Source of the DNA: Streptomyces griseus | Lineage (GTDB): Bacteria; Actinomycetota; Actinomycetes; Streptomycetales; Streptomycetaceae | DNA length: 64,000 nucleotides | Reading direction: 5' to 3' | NCBI RefSeq assembly: GCF_001715295.1 | Contig: NZ_MDKB01000005.1 | Location: forward strand, 609,901-673,900 | Part shown: one piece after another, positions 24,121 to 32,448 of the stretch | Numbering within the stretch: position 1 is the stretch's first letter | How the letters are laid out: every line of letters starts with the position of its first letter | Program-made: the position numbers and the translations under genes | Notes under the pieces: model-generated | Seen by the model: only the letters and a program-made list of their open reading frames with translations | Database searches by the model: none | Told to the model about the DNA's origin: nothing

Positions 24121-25101
24121 ATGCGAACCAAGCCCTCTCCGGCGCTACGCTCCCTGCTCACGGGGCTCGCCGCCGCCGCACTGGCCGTGGCCGGCACCGT
24201 CGGCCTGCACGACACCGCCGCCCAGGCCGCCACCTGCAACGGGTACGTCGGGCTCACCTTCGACGACGGCCCCTCCGGCAACACACCGGCCCTGCTCAGC
24301 GCGCTCAAGCAGAACGGCCTGCGCGCCACGATGTTCAACGAGGGCCAGAAGGCCGCTGCCAACCCGTCGCTGGTACGTGCACAGGTCGACGCGGGCATGT
24401 GGGTCGGTAACCACAGCTACACCCACCCGCACCTGATCCAGCAGAGCCAGTCGCAGATGGACTCGGAACTCTCCCGCACCCAGCAGGCCATCGCCGGCGC
24501 GGGCGGCGGCACACCCAGGCTGTTCCGCCCTCCGTACGGCGAGTCCAACGCCACGCTGCAGGCGGTGGCGGCGAAGTACGGTCTCACCCAGATCATCTGG
24601 GACGTCGACTCCCAGGACTGGAACGGCGCCGGCGCCGACGCCATCGTGCAGGCCAATGCCAGGCTCACCGACGGCCAGATCATCCTCATGCACGACGGTC
24701 CGGCCAACACGCTCGCCGCGATTCCGCGCATCGCCCAGGGGCTGGCGGCCCGTGGGCTGTGCGCGGGGATGATCTCTCCGCAGACGGGCCGCGCCGTGGC
24801 CCCCGGCGGAGGCGGCGGTGACGGTGGTGGTACGGGTGGCTGCACGGCGACCCTGTCCGCCGGTCAGAAGTGGGGGGACCGCTACAACCTCGACGTGGCC
24901 GTCTCCGGCACCGGCAACTGGACCGTCACCATGAACGTCCCCTCCCCCGCCAGGATCCTCTCCACCTGGAACACCACCGCCACCTACCCCAGCTCCCAGG
25001 TCATGACCGCCAAACCCAACGGCAACGGAAACACCTTCGGCGTCACCATCCAGACCAACGGCAACTGGACCTGGCCCACCGTCTCCTGCTCCACCGCCTG
25101 A
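24121..25101 (+). CDS. axeA: Secreted CE4 acetylxylan esterase / polysaccharide deacetylase with CBM2
   Basis: A 326-residue secreted enzyme. A signal peptide (about 1-36, cut after AQA) precedes a NodB-type CE4 domain: TFDDGPSGNTP (catalytic and metal Asp), NHSYTHPHL (metal His pair), RPPYGESNATL, WDVDSQDWNG and LMHDG (catalytic His). A Gly-rich linker leads to a family 2 carbohydrate-binding module (CTATLSAGQKWGDRYNLDVAV to the final SCSTA) with its Cys-Cys bracket and surface Trp residues. This is the layout of Streptomyces AxeA, which removes acetyl groups from xylan; CBM2 anchors it to plant polysaccharide. Chitin deacetylation is the main alternative. It is a single gene closed by a strong terminator. 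Confidence 0.88.
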   Translation: MRTKPSPALRSLLTGLAAAALAVAGTVGLHDTAAQAATCNGYVGLTFDDGPSGNTPALLSALKQNGLRATMFNEGQKAAANPSLVRAQVDAGMWVGNHSYTHPHLIQQSQSQMDSELSRTQQAIAGAGGGTPRLFRPPYGESNATLQAVAAKYGLTQIIWDVDSQDWNGAGADAIVQANARLTDGQIILMHDGPANTLAAIPRIAQGLAARGLCAGMISPQTGRAVAPGGGGGDGGGTGGCTATLSAGQKWGDRYNLDVAVSGTGNWTVTMNVPSPARILSTWNTTATYPSSQVMTAKPNGNGNTFGVTIQTNGNWTWPTVSCSTA

Positions 25102-25122
25102 CGCCCGGTCCCCCGCACGGCA

Positions 25123-25162
25123 CCCGGCTCCGCCGGCCTCGGGCGAGGCCGGCGGAGCCGGG
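25123..25162 (+). terminator. Strong hairpin after axeA-like gene
   Basis: A perfect 18-bp stem with a 4-base loop (GGGC). The arms are CCCGGCTCCGCCGGCCTC (25123-25140) and its complement (25145-25162), 21 bases after the stop codon. No T-run. It could work in both directions. Confidence 0.8.
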
Positions 25163-25395
25163 AGGCGCGTCACCGGCCGTCGACCGCATGCGGGGCTCAG
25201 GCCGAATCCCCTTCGGCGTCCCGTCCTCCGGCGAGGGGAAGGCCGACACCGAGACCGGGCCGGCCGTCCGGGCCTGTCGGCCACGGGGTTGTCGGCCTTG
25301 AGCAGGTGCGTACGGCGATCGGCCCGGATGCCACGCACACGGTCGGGGTCGCCGGTGAGGGTGCCGCCGCCCGGCCGCCCCGGCCCGTCGACCCG

Positions 25396-25495
25396 TGCGG
25401 CGCCGGGGTGTCAGCTCCCCTGCGGCGCCGGGGTGTCAGCTCCCCTGCGGCGCCGGGGTGTCAGCTCCCCTGCGGCGCCGGGGTGTCAGCTCCCC
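25396..25495. repeat. Four identical 25-bp tandem repeats
   Basis: The unit is TGCGGCGCCGGGGTGTCAGC plus TCCCC. Copies at 25396-25420, 25421-25445, 25446-25470 and 25471-25495 are identical, and a fifth begins (TGCGG) at 25496 before diverging. The last copy contains the LysR stop codon, so the array looks like amplification of the gene's 3' edge. There are no spacers, so this is not a CRISPR array. Confidence 0.95.
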
Positions 25496-26409
25496 TGCGG
25501 CAGCGGAGCATCCAGCGCCCGCCCCGCCTCACGCAGCGCCCCGACGGCCGCTCTGATCGACGGCCTGCGATCCGCGTCCGTGCGCCAGACGGCGTGGATG
25601 TGCCGTCGCATCAACGGCCGTACCGGCACGAGCCGCACACCCTCCGGCACCGGCCCCCGCCCGAGGCGCGGAGCTACACAGACCCCGAACCCGGCTGCGA
25701 TGAGGGCGAGTTGCGTGTGGTGTTCGGCCGCGAGGTGGGCGATGCGGGGCTCGATACCCTCGGACCTGAGGGTGGAGGTAAGCCATTCGTGGCAGAACTC
25801 TCCGGCCGGCCAGGACACCCAGTCGTCGTCGGCGAAGTCCGCGAGGTCGACCTCCGCCCGGTCCGCGAGGGGGTGGCCGGCGGGCATGGCGATGTCCGGT
25901 ACGTCGTCGAGGAGTCCGGCCCTGGCGAGACCGGCCGGGACGGGCAGCCGCTTGTTGCTCCAGTCGAGAACCACCGCGAGGTCGGCGTCGCCGCGCAGCA
26001 CCGCTCGCATCCCGGCCTCCGGCTCCAGCTCCGTGGTCCGCACCACGAGGTCGGGGTGGCCCGCGCGCAGTGCGGCGAGGGCAGTGGGGAACAGTCCGCG
26101 GGCGGCGGTCGGGAAAGCGGCGAGGCGTACCTCGCCCACCACCTGGCCGCGCTGCGCCTCGATGTCGGACTGCGCCATCTCCACCTGCGACAGGATGCGG
26201 GCCGCGTGGTCGGCGAGGAGCCGTCCGGCGTCGGTGAGCCGAACACCCCGCCCGTTCTTGGCGAGGAGCTGTTGGCCCACTTCTCGCTCCAGCTTGGCCA
26301 GTTGCTGGGAGACCGCCGACGTCGTGACGTGCAGACCGTCGGCGGCACCGCTCACCGACCCGTGCCGGGCGAGGGCGTCCAGCGTGCGGAGGCGCTCCAG
26401 ATTCAACAT
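25486..26409 (-). CDS. LysR family transcriptional regulator
   Basis: A 307-residue LysR regulator. The N-terminal winged HTH is MLNLERLRTLDALARHGSVSGAADGLHVTTSAVSQQLAKLEREVGQQLL, followed by the linker helix and a two-lobed effector-binding domain (GEVRLAAFPTAARGLFPTAL ... AAGFGVCVAPRL). ATG 26409 begins the canonical HTH. It is divergent from an EamA transporter 73 bases away, the classical arrangement for a LysR protein controlling its neighbour. Its last codons lie in the 25-bp tandem array, so the C-terminus (PQGS) may vary between strains. Confidence 0.9.
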   Translation of the reverse strand: MLNLERLRTLDALARHGSVSGAADGLHVTTSAVSQQLAKLEREVGQQLLAKNGRGVRLTDAGRLLADHAARILSQVEMAQSDIEAQRGQVVGEVRLAAFPTAARGLFPTALAALRAGHPDLVVRTTELEPEAGMRAVLRGDADLAVVLDWSNKRLPVPAGLARAGLLDDVPDIAMPAGHPLADRAEVDLADFADDDWVSWPAGEFCHEWLTSTLRSEGIEPRIAHLAAEHHTQLALIAAGFGVCVAPRLGRGPVPEGVRLVPVRPLMRRHIHAVWRTDADRRPSIRAAVGALREAGRALDAPLPQGS

Positions 26410-26482
26410 GTAAGCGATGCTACGCGAAAGGGGCGAGGAAATCTCGCTTGTTCTAAGCAGTGGGGACGGCCATGGTTGACCC

Positions 26483-27487
26483 ATGAGCGTCCCCTCCGCA
26501 CCGATAACCCTCACTCCGGCCGGCACACCTCCGGCACCGGGCTCCGTTCCCGCCCCGCGCCGCTCCGTGGACTGGCGCCTCCGCTTCGTGGCGCTGTCGC
26601 TCATCTGGGGGTTCAGCTTCCTTCTCATCAAGGTCGGCACCGAGGGGTACGCCCCGTTCCAGGTGACCTTCGGACGGTTGCTGTCCGGCACGGCGGTCCT
26701 GGCCGTCGCCATGGCCGTACGCCGTGAGCGGCTGCCGCGCTCCGGCCGGACGTGGGGGCACCTCTTCGTCGCCGCGTTCTTCCTCAACGCGCTGCCGTTC
26801 TCGCTGTTCGCCTACGCCGAACTGACCGTCCCGTCCACGCTGGCGGGGATCTGCAACGCGACCTCTCCCCTATGGGGGATGGCCCTCTCACTCGTCGCGC
26901 TCTCCGAGGACCGGCCGACCCGCCGCCGTGTCGCCGGCCTCGGGCTGGGATTCATCGGTGTCCTGACCGTGCTGGGCGCCTGGCAGGGCTTCTCCGGGCT
27001 GGACCTCACCGGGACCTCGATGGCGCTGCTGGCCTCGCTCAGCTATCCCGTCGGCTGGATCTACGTCCGCCGCACACTGGCGGGATCGGGTTCCTCCACT
27101 CTGGCGCTGACGGGTAGCCAGCTTTTCGTCGCGACGATCCAACTGGCCGTCGTCACGCCTATTTTCACCTCGGCCCCCGACCGTTTCCCGCTGACCCCGA
27201 CACTCGCCGTATGCGCCCTCGGGGCGCTCGGAACCGGGCTCGCCGTCCTCCTCCAGTACGGTCTCGTCGACGAGGTCGGCCCGACGACGGCGCAGATGGT
27301 CACCTACTTCATCCCCGTCATCGCCACGGCCGCGGGAGTGGCCGTGCTCGGCGAGCAACTGAGCTGGAACACCCCGGTCGGCGCCCTGGTGGTCCTGGCA
27401 GGGGCCGCCCTCACCCAGAGCAGGGCAGGCACCGCGGCCGGCCCGTCCCGCCGGGTGGCCGGCCGCGGCCCGCTCACCCGTGGCTGA
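26483..27487 (+). CDS. EamA/DMT family transporter
   Basis: A 334-residue inner-membrane transporter of the drug/metabolite superfamily with two EamA repeats of five helices each (about 33-160 and 180-315). Landmarks include LIWGFSFLLIKVGTEGYAP, LTVPSTLAGICNATSPLWGMALSLV (first repeat end) and VGPTTAQMVTYFIPVIATAAGVAVLGE (second). Such proteins usually export amino acids or other metabolites. Divergent from the LysR gene, which is its likely regulator. Its 3' end overlaps the convergent MocR-type gene by 14 bases. Confidence 0.88.
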   Translation: MSVPSAPITLTPAGTPPAPGSVPAPRRSVDWRLRFVALSLIWGFSFLLIKVGTEGYAPFQVTFGRLLSGTAVLAVAMAVRRERLPRSGRTWGHLFVAAFFLNALPFSLFAYAELTVPSTLAGICNATSPLWGMALSLVALSEDRPTRRRVAGLGLGFIGVLTVLGAWQGFSGLDLTGTSMALLASLSYPVGWIYVRRTLAGSGSSTLALTGSQLFVATIQLAVVTPIFTSAPDRFPLTPTLAVCALGALGTGLAVLLQYGLVDEVGPTTAQMVTYFIPVIATAAGVAVLGEQLSWNTPVGALVVLAGAALTQSRAGTAAGPSRRVAGRGPLTRG

Positions 27488-28814
27488 CAGGGCGCACCGG
27501 CCCGGCCGCCTCCGCCACCGCGTCCGCCAGCGGCGCGATGTCGGTGGCGTCCAGCGGTGACACGGTCAGGCGCACGCCCGGCGGCGAGGCCATCCGGAAG
27601 CGCGCCCCGGGCGCGACCGCCCAGCCCGCCCGCAGCAGCCTGGCCACCGCTCCCGTCTCGTCACCCACCGGGACCCACACGTTCATCCCGCTGCGCCCGT
27701 GGGCCGTCACCCCCCGTTCGGCCAGTGCGCGCACGAGCGCGTCCCGGCGCTCCCCGTAGGAACGGGCGATCGCCGACGTGTCGACGGCCCCCGTCGTCCA
27801 CAGGTGGACGACGGCCCGCTGGAGGACACCGCTGACCCAGCCGGGCCCCAGCTGCTGCCGCCCCGTCACCCGGTCCACGGTCAGCTGGTCGCCGGTGAGA
27901 ACGGCGAGCCGCAGGTCGGGCCCGTACGCCTTGGCCACCGAGCGCACGAAGGCCCAGCGATCCGTGCTGCCGGCGAGGGGGTGAAGGGGAAGATCGACGA
28001 TGGCGTGACCGTGGTCGTCCTCGATCAGGAGGACGCCGGGGTGACCGGCGAGCACGGAACGCAACTCCCGCGCCCGGCCGCTCCCCACGACGGCACCGGT
28101 CGGGTTCTGCGCCCGGCCGGTGACCACCACGGCCCGGGCCCCCGCCCGCAGCGCCCGGTCCACGTCGCCGGGCAGCGGGCCGTCCTCGTCCATCGCCACC
28201 GGCACCGCGCGCAGCCCCAGCGCGGGAATCAGATCCAGGAGCCCACCCCATCCCGGATCCTCGAGGGCGACCGCGTCTCCGGGCCTGAGGTGGGCCGACA
28301 GCACCCGCTCGATCGCGTCGAGGGACCCGGAGGCGACCGCCAACGGCCCGGCGGGCACACCGTCGGCATCCATGGCGGTCCGGGCGTACGCCGCCAGCTC
28401 GGGGAGCACCGCGGCGTCCCCGTACAGGCCCGGACGTCGGGCGTACGCGGCCGCGGCCGCCGACAGCGCCTCGCGGAGGTCGGGGAGCAGCGCCGGATCA
28501 GGGTTGCCGGAGCCGAGGTCCCGGCCGCCCGGGGGCGGCTCGATGCGCAGCGAGTTGCGCGCCGTGCTGGCCGGACGCGACCGCACCCTGCTCCCCCTGC
28601 GTCCCGCCGTCTCGATCACCCCTCGCTCCCGCAGGGTCCGGTACGCGGCCGCCACGGTGTTCGGGTTGACCCCCAGCCGCGCCGCCAACTCCCGCATGGG
28701 AGGCAGCGGATGCCCCGGCGGGAACTCGCCGGCACCGACTCCGTACTCCACGCTCGCGGCGATCTCCGATGCGCGGCGCCCACTGATCCGATACTCTCCT
28801 AGCACAAACATCAT
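27474..28814 (-). CDS. MocR/PdxR-type regulator (GntR HTH fused to class I aminotransferase fold)
   Basis: A 446-residue chimera. The N-terminal GntR-type HTH is about residues 12-78 (GEFPPGHPLPPMRELAARLGVNPNTVAAAYRTLRERGVIE). A PLP-dependent aminotransferase fold follows, with GSGNPDPALLPDL, VASGSLDAIERVL, QNPTGAVV (PLP contact), IEDDHGHAIVDL and SVAKAYGPDLRLAVLTG, whose Lys is the expected PLP lysine. MocR proteins sense PLP or an amino compound through this fold. It is divergent from a PNPOx-like gene, so vitamin B6 or amine metabolism is a plausible target. The start is one of two adjacent ATGs. A direct repeat suited to this family overlaps the start. Confidence 0.88.
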   Translation of the reverse strand: MMFVLGEYRISGRRASEIAASVEYGVGAGEFPPGHPLPPMRELAARLGVNPNTVAAAYRTLRERGVIETAGRRGSRVRSRPASTARNSLRIEPPPGGRDLGSGNPDPALLPDLREALSAAAAAYARRPGLYGDAAVLPELAAYARTAMDADGVPAGPLAVASGSLDAIERVLSAHLRPGDAVALEDPGWGGLLDLIPALGLRAVPVAMDEDGPLPGDVDRALRAGARAVVVTGRAQNPTGAVVGSGRARELRSVLAGHPGVLLIEDDHGHAIVDLPLHPLAGSTDRWAFVRSVAKAYGPDLRLAVLTGDQLTVDRVTGRQQLGPGWVSGVLQRAVVHLWTTGAVDTSAIARSYGERRDALVRALAERGVTAHGRSGMNVWVPVGDETGAVARLLRAGWAVAPGARFRMASPPGVRLTVSPLDATDIAPLADAVAEAAGPVRPVSHG

Positions 28815-28830
28815 TATGCACTAGTGCAAT
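28799..28830. promoter_or_regulatory. Direct repeat CTAG(N)2CAA, probable MocR operator
   Basis: Two copies of a CTAGYRCAAW decamer, CTAGCACAAA (28799-28808) and CTAGTGCAAT (28821-28830), repeat head-to-tail 22 bases apart, that is two helical turns. MocR-type dimers are known to bind such direct repeats. A dyad TGCACTAGTGCA (28817-28828) overlaps the second copy. The site sits between the divergent regulator and PNPOx-like gene. Confidence 0.55.
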
Positions 28831-28840
28831 TGAGGACGCA

Positions 28841-29536
28841 ATGCCGGACACCGCAACCCCGGACAGCACCGGCCCGGACAGCCTCGATCCTTACGAGCCC
28901 ACCGGCCGCACGGTCCCGAGCAGGTCCAGGGATCGGGCGTCGTACGACCGCGAGGTGGTCCACGCGATCCTCGACGAGGCGTACCTCTGCCATCTCGGAT
29001 TCGTTCGCGACGGCGCGCCGGTCGTCCTGCCCACGCTCTTCGGCAGGGTCGGCGAGCGACTGTACGTACACGGCTCGACCGGGTCGCGCCCGCTGCGCAC
29101 TGCGGGACAGGCGGACCCGGGTATAGCCGTCTGCCTGACGGTCACGCACGTCGACGGCCTCGTTCTGGCCCGCTCAGCCTTCCACCATTCGATGAACTAC
29201 CGCTCCGTCGTCGTCCACGGCACAGCCCGGACGGTGACCGACCCGGAGGAGCGCCGCATCGCGCTGGACGCCATCGTCGACCAGGTCGTCCCCGGCCGTT
29301 CCACGGACTCGCGGCCGGCCGACGCGAAGGAGCTCGCCGCGACGGCGGTCGTGCGGCTGGACCTCGACGAGGTCTCCGCCAAGATCCGCACCGGCGGTCC
29401 GCACGACGAGCCGGAGGACCTGGCCCTGCCGTACTGGGCGGGCGTGGTGCCACTGGCCCCCCGGTACGCCGCGCCGGTGCCGTCCGGGGACCTCGACCCC
29501 GCCGTCCCGGTGCCGGACTACCTGTCCGCGCTCTGA
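28841..29536 (+). CDS. Pyridoxamine 5'-phosphate oxidase-like flavin-binding protein
   Basis: A 231-residue protein of the PNPOx-like split-barrel FMN-binding group. The core starts RDRASYDREVVHAILDEAYLCHLGFV, then GAPVVLPTLFGRVGERLYVHGSTGSRPLRTA and VCLTVTHVDGLVLARSAFHHSMNYRSVVVHG, the typical flavin-site regions. Members are diverse oxidoreductases or flavin carriers. It does not show the PdxH substrate signature, so pyridoxal synthesis is not proven. Divergent from the MocR regulator, its likely controller. ATG 28841 follows GAGGA. Confidence 0.85.
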   Translation: MPDTATPDSTGPDSLDPYEPTGRTVPSRSRDRASYDREVVHAILDEAYLCHLGFVRDGAPVVLPTLFGRVGERLYVHGSTGSRPLRTAGQADPGIAVCLTVTHVDGLVLARSAFHHSMNYRSVVVHGTARTVTDPEERRIALDAIVDQVVPGRSTDSRPADAKELAATAVVRLDLDEVSAKIRTGGPHDEPEDLALPYWAGVVPLAPRYAAPVPSGDLDPAVPVPDYLSAL

Positions 29537-29685
29537 CCCGTCGAAATGGCCCGGCCCGATGGAGAACCGCCCGGGCCGTACGGATCGGCTGCGGCGCCGG
29601 GCTGCCCCGGGGCAGGGTCCTGCCGATGAGTTCACCGTCCACGCACGGTCTACCCGGCGACACGACCGTTCTCGACAGGAGTGCC

Positions 29686-30054
29686 ATGTCCACCATCCAG
29701 CCAGTGATCATCACGGCCGATCAGGACGTCCTGCTCGGCTTCTACACGAAACTGTTCGGCGCCGAGGAGGTCTCCCGCGTACCGGCGGAAGGCCCGGCCT
29801 TCTACGTCGGCTTGCGCATCGGCGACAGCGACCTCGGGCTGGTGGCCGACGAGAACGCGGGGAACCGGGAGTCACCGCGGATCCTGCTCAGCATCGATGT
29901 CGACGACGTCGACGAGACGCTCGGCCGGGTGGTGGCGCTGGGCGGCTCGGTCCGCGGCGGCCCCGACGACATGCCGTGGGGACAGCGCGTCGCCCACATC
30001 CAGGACCCCGACGGCAATCCGGTGAACCTCACCCAGCCGGTCCCGGCCCGGTGA
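29686..30054 (+). CDS. VOC (glyoxalase/bleomycin-resistance) superfamily protein
   Basis: A 122-residue single-domain VOC protein with two beta-alpha-beta-beta-beta units. It reads IQPVIITADQDVLLGFYTKLFGAEE ... FYVGLRIGDSDLGLV, then ILLSIDVDDVDETLGRVVALGGSV ... WGQRVAHIQDPDGNPVNLTQ. The DPDGN.V.L ending is the family mark. ATG 29686 (MSTIQP) is preferred, with ACAGGAG upstream. Members bind divalent metal and act on varied small molecules or sequester toxins; the substrate is unknown. Confidence 0.85.
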   Translation: MSTIQPVIITADQDVLLGFYTKLFGAEEVSRVPAEGPAFYVGLRIGDSDLGLVADENAGNRESPRILLSIDVDDVDETLGRVVALGGSVRGGPDDMPWGQRVAHIQDPDGNPVNLTQPVPAR

Positions 30055-30354
30055 GGCCGTTCCGGGGGCGGGATCGCCCCCGGAGTCGTCACGGCCGGCC
30101 AGTCCCTCGAGACCGGCGGCGCGCGGGTGGGCCGGGACGGAGTCGCGGCGGGTGGCGGGGATGCCGTGAGTGCGGCCGGGCCGTACGGCCGGCATCCGGG
30201 CCGGAGAGCACCGCTCGTCGGCCGGGCAAGCGCCCGCAGGCCATGGCAGCGGTGCGTGCGGGAGTGGTGGGGCGATGCGCGGGCATGGCCGCTCAGGGTC
30301 CACCGCAAGCTCCCGGGGTCACCTGAAGGGGCTTCGTCAGGCCTGCCGTCGCTG

Positions 30355-30740
30355 TTACACCCCGTACGCGTCGAGCAGGGTCCGTGCGGTGGCGACGGCG
30401 AGGGAGATCCTGTTCCTGGACCATGGCCCGGGCGCTCGCCCCGCCGGAAGCGCTGCGGGCAGGTCGGATTGACGCCCTCTCACCTCAGCGGCTCTTCCCG
30501 GAAGTATGCGGTGAGCGCATCCTCGTGACGCCGGGCGACGCGACGCACCGGGTGGCCGGGGCACCGGAGTTCCACGGCGGCGGCCACGAACGGGCAGCCG
30601 CGGAAGTCGGAGACGGCCGACCGTTCCTCCGGGGGCCGGACGACGTGCAGGACGCGCTCGCAGGGGCGCCCGGCCGCGACCACCGCGGCATCCTGCCGGA
30701 CACGGCGGGGGTGGACGCGAGGCAGCTCGTGGCCGGCGCC
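30355..30740 (-). pseudogene. TetR family regulator relic
   Basis: The C-terminal part of a TetR-type regulator survives in pieces. One frame reads ERVLHVV ... SDFRGCPFVAAAVELRCPG and then HPVRRVARRHEDALTAYF, the typical ligand-domain block, before a stop at 30480. The tail (NRISLAVATARTLLDAYGV) continues in another frame to 30355. The N-terminal HTH is not visible. At least one frameshift has broken the gene. Confidence 0.55.
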
Positions 30741-31240
30741 ACCGGCGGTTCCGTCCAGGCCGTGCCCCCACCGGCCGCGCCGCGCGGTGCCACCGTGATG
30801 GCGACGGCCGGACCGGACGCGGCGTCCGTCACCACGGACATGGGTGCCGCCCAGCTCGACCGCCGTGCGGCCCCGGTCACCGACCGGCTGCGACAGACAC
30901 ACCCGAGCGGGGTGTGTGCCCTGGCCGGCCTGGTCACGCCGACCGGTCGCACCGCCACCCTCGCCGCCCTTCTCGTGTCCGGCGGCGTCGTCCCCTCCGC
31001 CGTGCGGGCGGTCGACACGGGCGCCCCTTCGCCTCCCCACCAACTCCCGGCCCGCGCGGGCCCGTACGCATCCGCGGTGTCCGGATGCGTGACGCCGAGG
31101 TCGAGTGCGCGGTGGATCGCACCGGTCCCGCGTCCCGAGGTGAGCGCCTCGCTCTCCCGGCGGTGCGCCGCCGCGTGACGCCTGCGGATCGCTTCTTGCG
31201 GCAGCGTGTCACCCGGGGGAAACGTGAGCGGCGGACCCGA
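30741..31240. other. Degraded stretch, no clear gene
   Basis: About 500 bases between the TetR relic and the operator of the catabolic cluster. Long open frames exist on both strands but carry no recognisable motif; the stretch may hold the lost N-terminal part of the TetR gene. Confidence 0.4.
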
Positions 31241-31247
31241 TCAAATC

Positions 31248-31264
31248 ATTAATTAGCAATTAAT
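31248..31264. promoter_or_regulatory. AT-rich inverted repeat, probable operator of the galactonate-type cluster
   Basis: A perfect 17-bp dyad, ATTAATT-AGC-AATTAAT, in otherwise GC-rich DNA, 107 bases before the binding-protein gene. The inner 15 bases (TTAATT-N3-AATTAA) recur with one mismatch at 37420-37434, before the FadR-type regulator gene of the same cluster. It is the likely binding site of that regulator. Confidence 0.65.
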
Positions 31265-31370
31265 CTTGACCGTTCTCGGGTGTGCCTCCCATACTCGGAG
31301 GACGCCGCAGCGGCGATCCGCACCTTCATGCGGTCGTACGCAGCTTTTGTACGTGATTCGGAGTGATGTC

Positions 31371-32369
31371 ATGAGGAACGGCAGGAAGCGGCATCGCACC
31401 GCGTTCGCCGTGTGCCTCGGTCTTGCGCTGACCATGGTCACGCTCACCGGGTGTATACCGCGGGCCGGGGACGGGGGCCGGGTCGGGCTGGTCTACATGG
31501 ACGCCCAGGGCTACTACGCCGGTGTCCGAAAGGGCATGCAGGACTCGGTCGGCCGCCTCGGGGACGGGGTGCAGTTGCTCGAGCTGAACGCCCAGGGCGA
31601 CGCCTCCAAGGAGAGCACCTTCGTCGACACCGTGAGCGCCGCGGGCGTGGAGGCTCTGGTGCTCTCGCCCGTCTCCACCACGGCCTCCATCCCGGCCGTC
31701 CGTCTGGCGCACGAGAGCGGCGTCAAGGTCGTCTGTTACAACACCTGCCTGACCGAGGAGGCGACGCGGGAGTACGTGAGCGCCTGGGTACTGGGCGATC
31801 CGGTGAAGTTCGGGGAGCTGGCCGGGGCGGAGGCGGCGAAGTACTTCAAGTCGGAGGGCATCGAAGACCCCCGGATCGCCGTGCTCAACTGCGAGACGGT
31901 CGAGGTGTGCATCCAGCGCCGGGTGGGCTTCGAGAAGGCGCTGTTCGCCGAACTCCCCAAGGCGAGGACGGTCAGCAACCAGCAGGGCACCACGATCGAC
32001 CAGGCCGTCGAGGTGGCCGATCGCATCCTGAGCGCGCAGCCTCGGGTCGACGCCTTCTACGGCGAGTCGGGCGGCGCGACGATGGGCGCGGTGCGCGCCG
32101 TGCGCCAGCGCGGCTTCGTCGGCCGGACGGTGGTCTTCGGCAGCGACATGACGGCCGACCTGGCACGCGAGCTGGCCGACCACCGGGTCCTCAAGGCCGA
32201 TGTGGACATCTCCGGCATCGAGGTCGGTGAGCTGGCCACCCGCACCACCGCCCGGGTCATCGCCGGCGAGAAGCTGGACGATCCCGTCGTGCCCGCCCCG
32301 GTGAGGCTCTACTCGACGCCCGAACAGGCCCGCGACTGGCTGCGCGCCCACCCCGACGGCCTGCCGTGA
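31371..32369 (+). CDS. Sugar ABC transporter substrate-binding lipoprotein
   Basis: A 332-residue periplasmic-binding-protein type 1 (ribose/galactose type) receptor. The signal peptide carries a lipobox LTGC with Cys28, so it is lipid-anchored outside the membrane. Core features are VGLVYMDAQGYYAGVRKGMQDSV, ALVLSPVSTTASIPAVRLAHESGVKVV, VFGSDMTADLARELADHRVLKADVDISGIEVGELA. Such proteins deliver pentoses, hexoses or related polyols to an RbsAC/MglAC-type importer. ATG 31371 follows GGAGTGA. First gene of the catabolic cluster; the ATPase follows 79 bases later. The ligand is inferred to be galactose or a related sugar or sugar acid from the downstream enzymes. Confidence 0.85.
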   Translation: MRNGRKRHRTAFAVCLGLALTMVTLTGCIPRAGDGGRVGLVYMDAQGYYAGVRKGMQDSVGRLGDGVQLLELNAQGDASKESTFVDTVSAAGVEALVLSPVSTTASIPAVRLAHESGVKVVCYNTCLTEEATREYVSAWVLGDPVKFGELAGAEAAKYFKSEGIEDPRIAVLNCETVEVCIQRRVGFEKALFAELPKARTVSNQQGTTIDQAVEVADRILSAQPRVDAFYGESGGATMGAVRAVRQRGFVGRTVVFGSDMTADLARELADHRVLKADVDISGIEVGELATRTTARVIAGEKLDDPVVPAPVRLYSTPEQARDWLRAHPDGLP

Positions 32370-32448
32370 CGGCCGCCCGGTCCGCGGCCGGCGCCGTCAG
32401 GGCCCTTCCCGACCCCTTTCCCGTCCCTCCGGTTCCCCTGGAGCGAGT

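Noticed and set aside
25396..25495. Tandem repeats considered as a CRISPR array
   Set aside because: Units are directly adjacent with no spacers, and no cas genes are near.
30384..31178. A 264-codon open frame on the plus strand
   Set aside because: It is antisense to the TetR relic and has no motif of its own.
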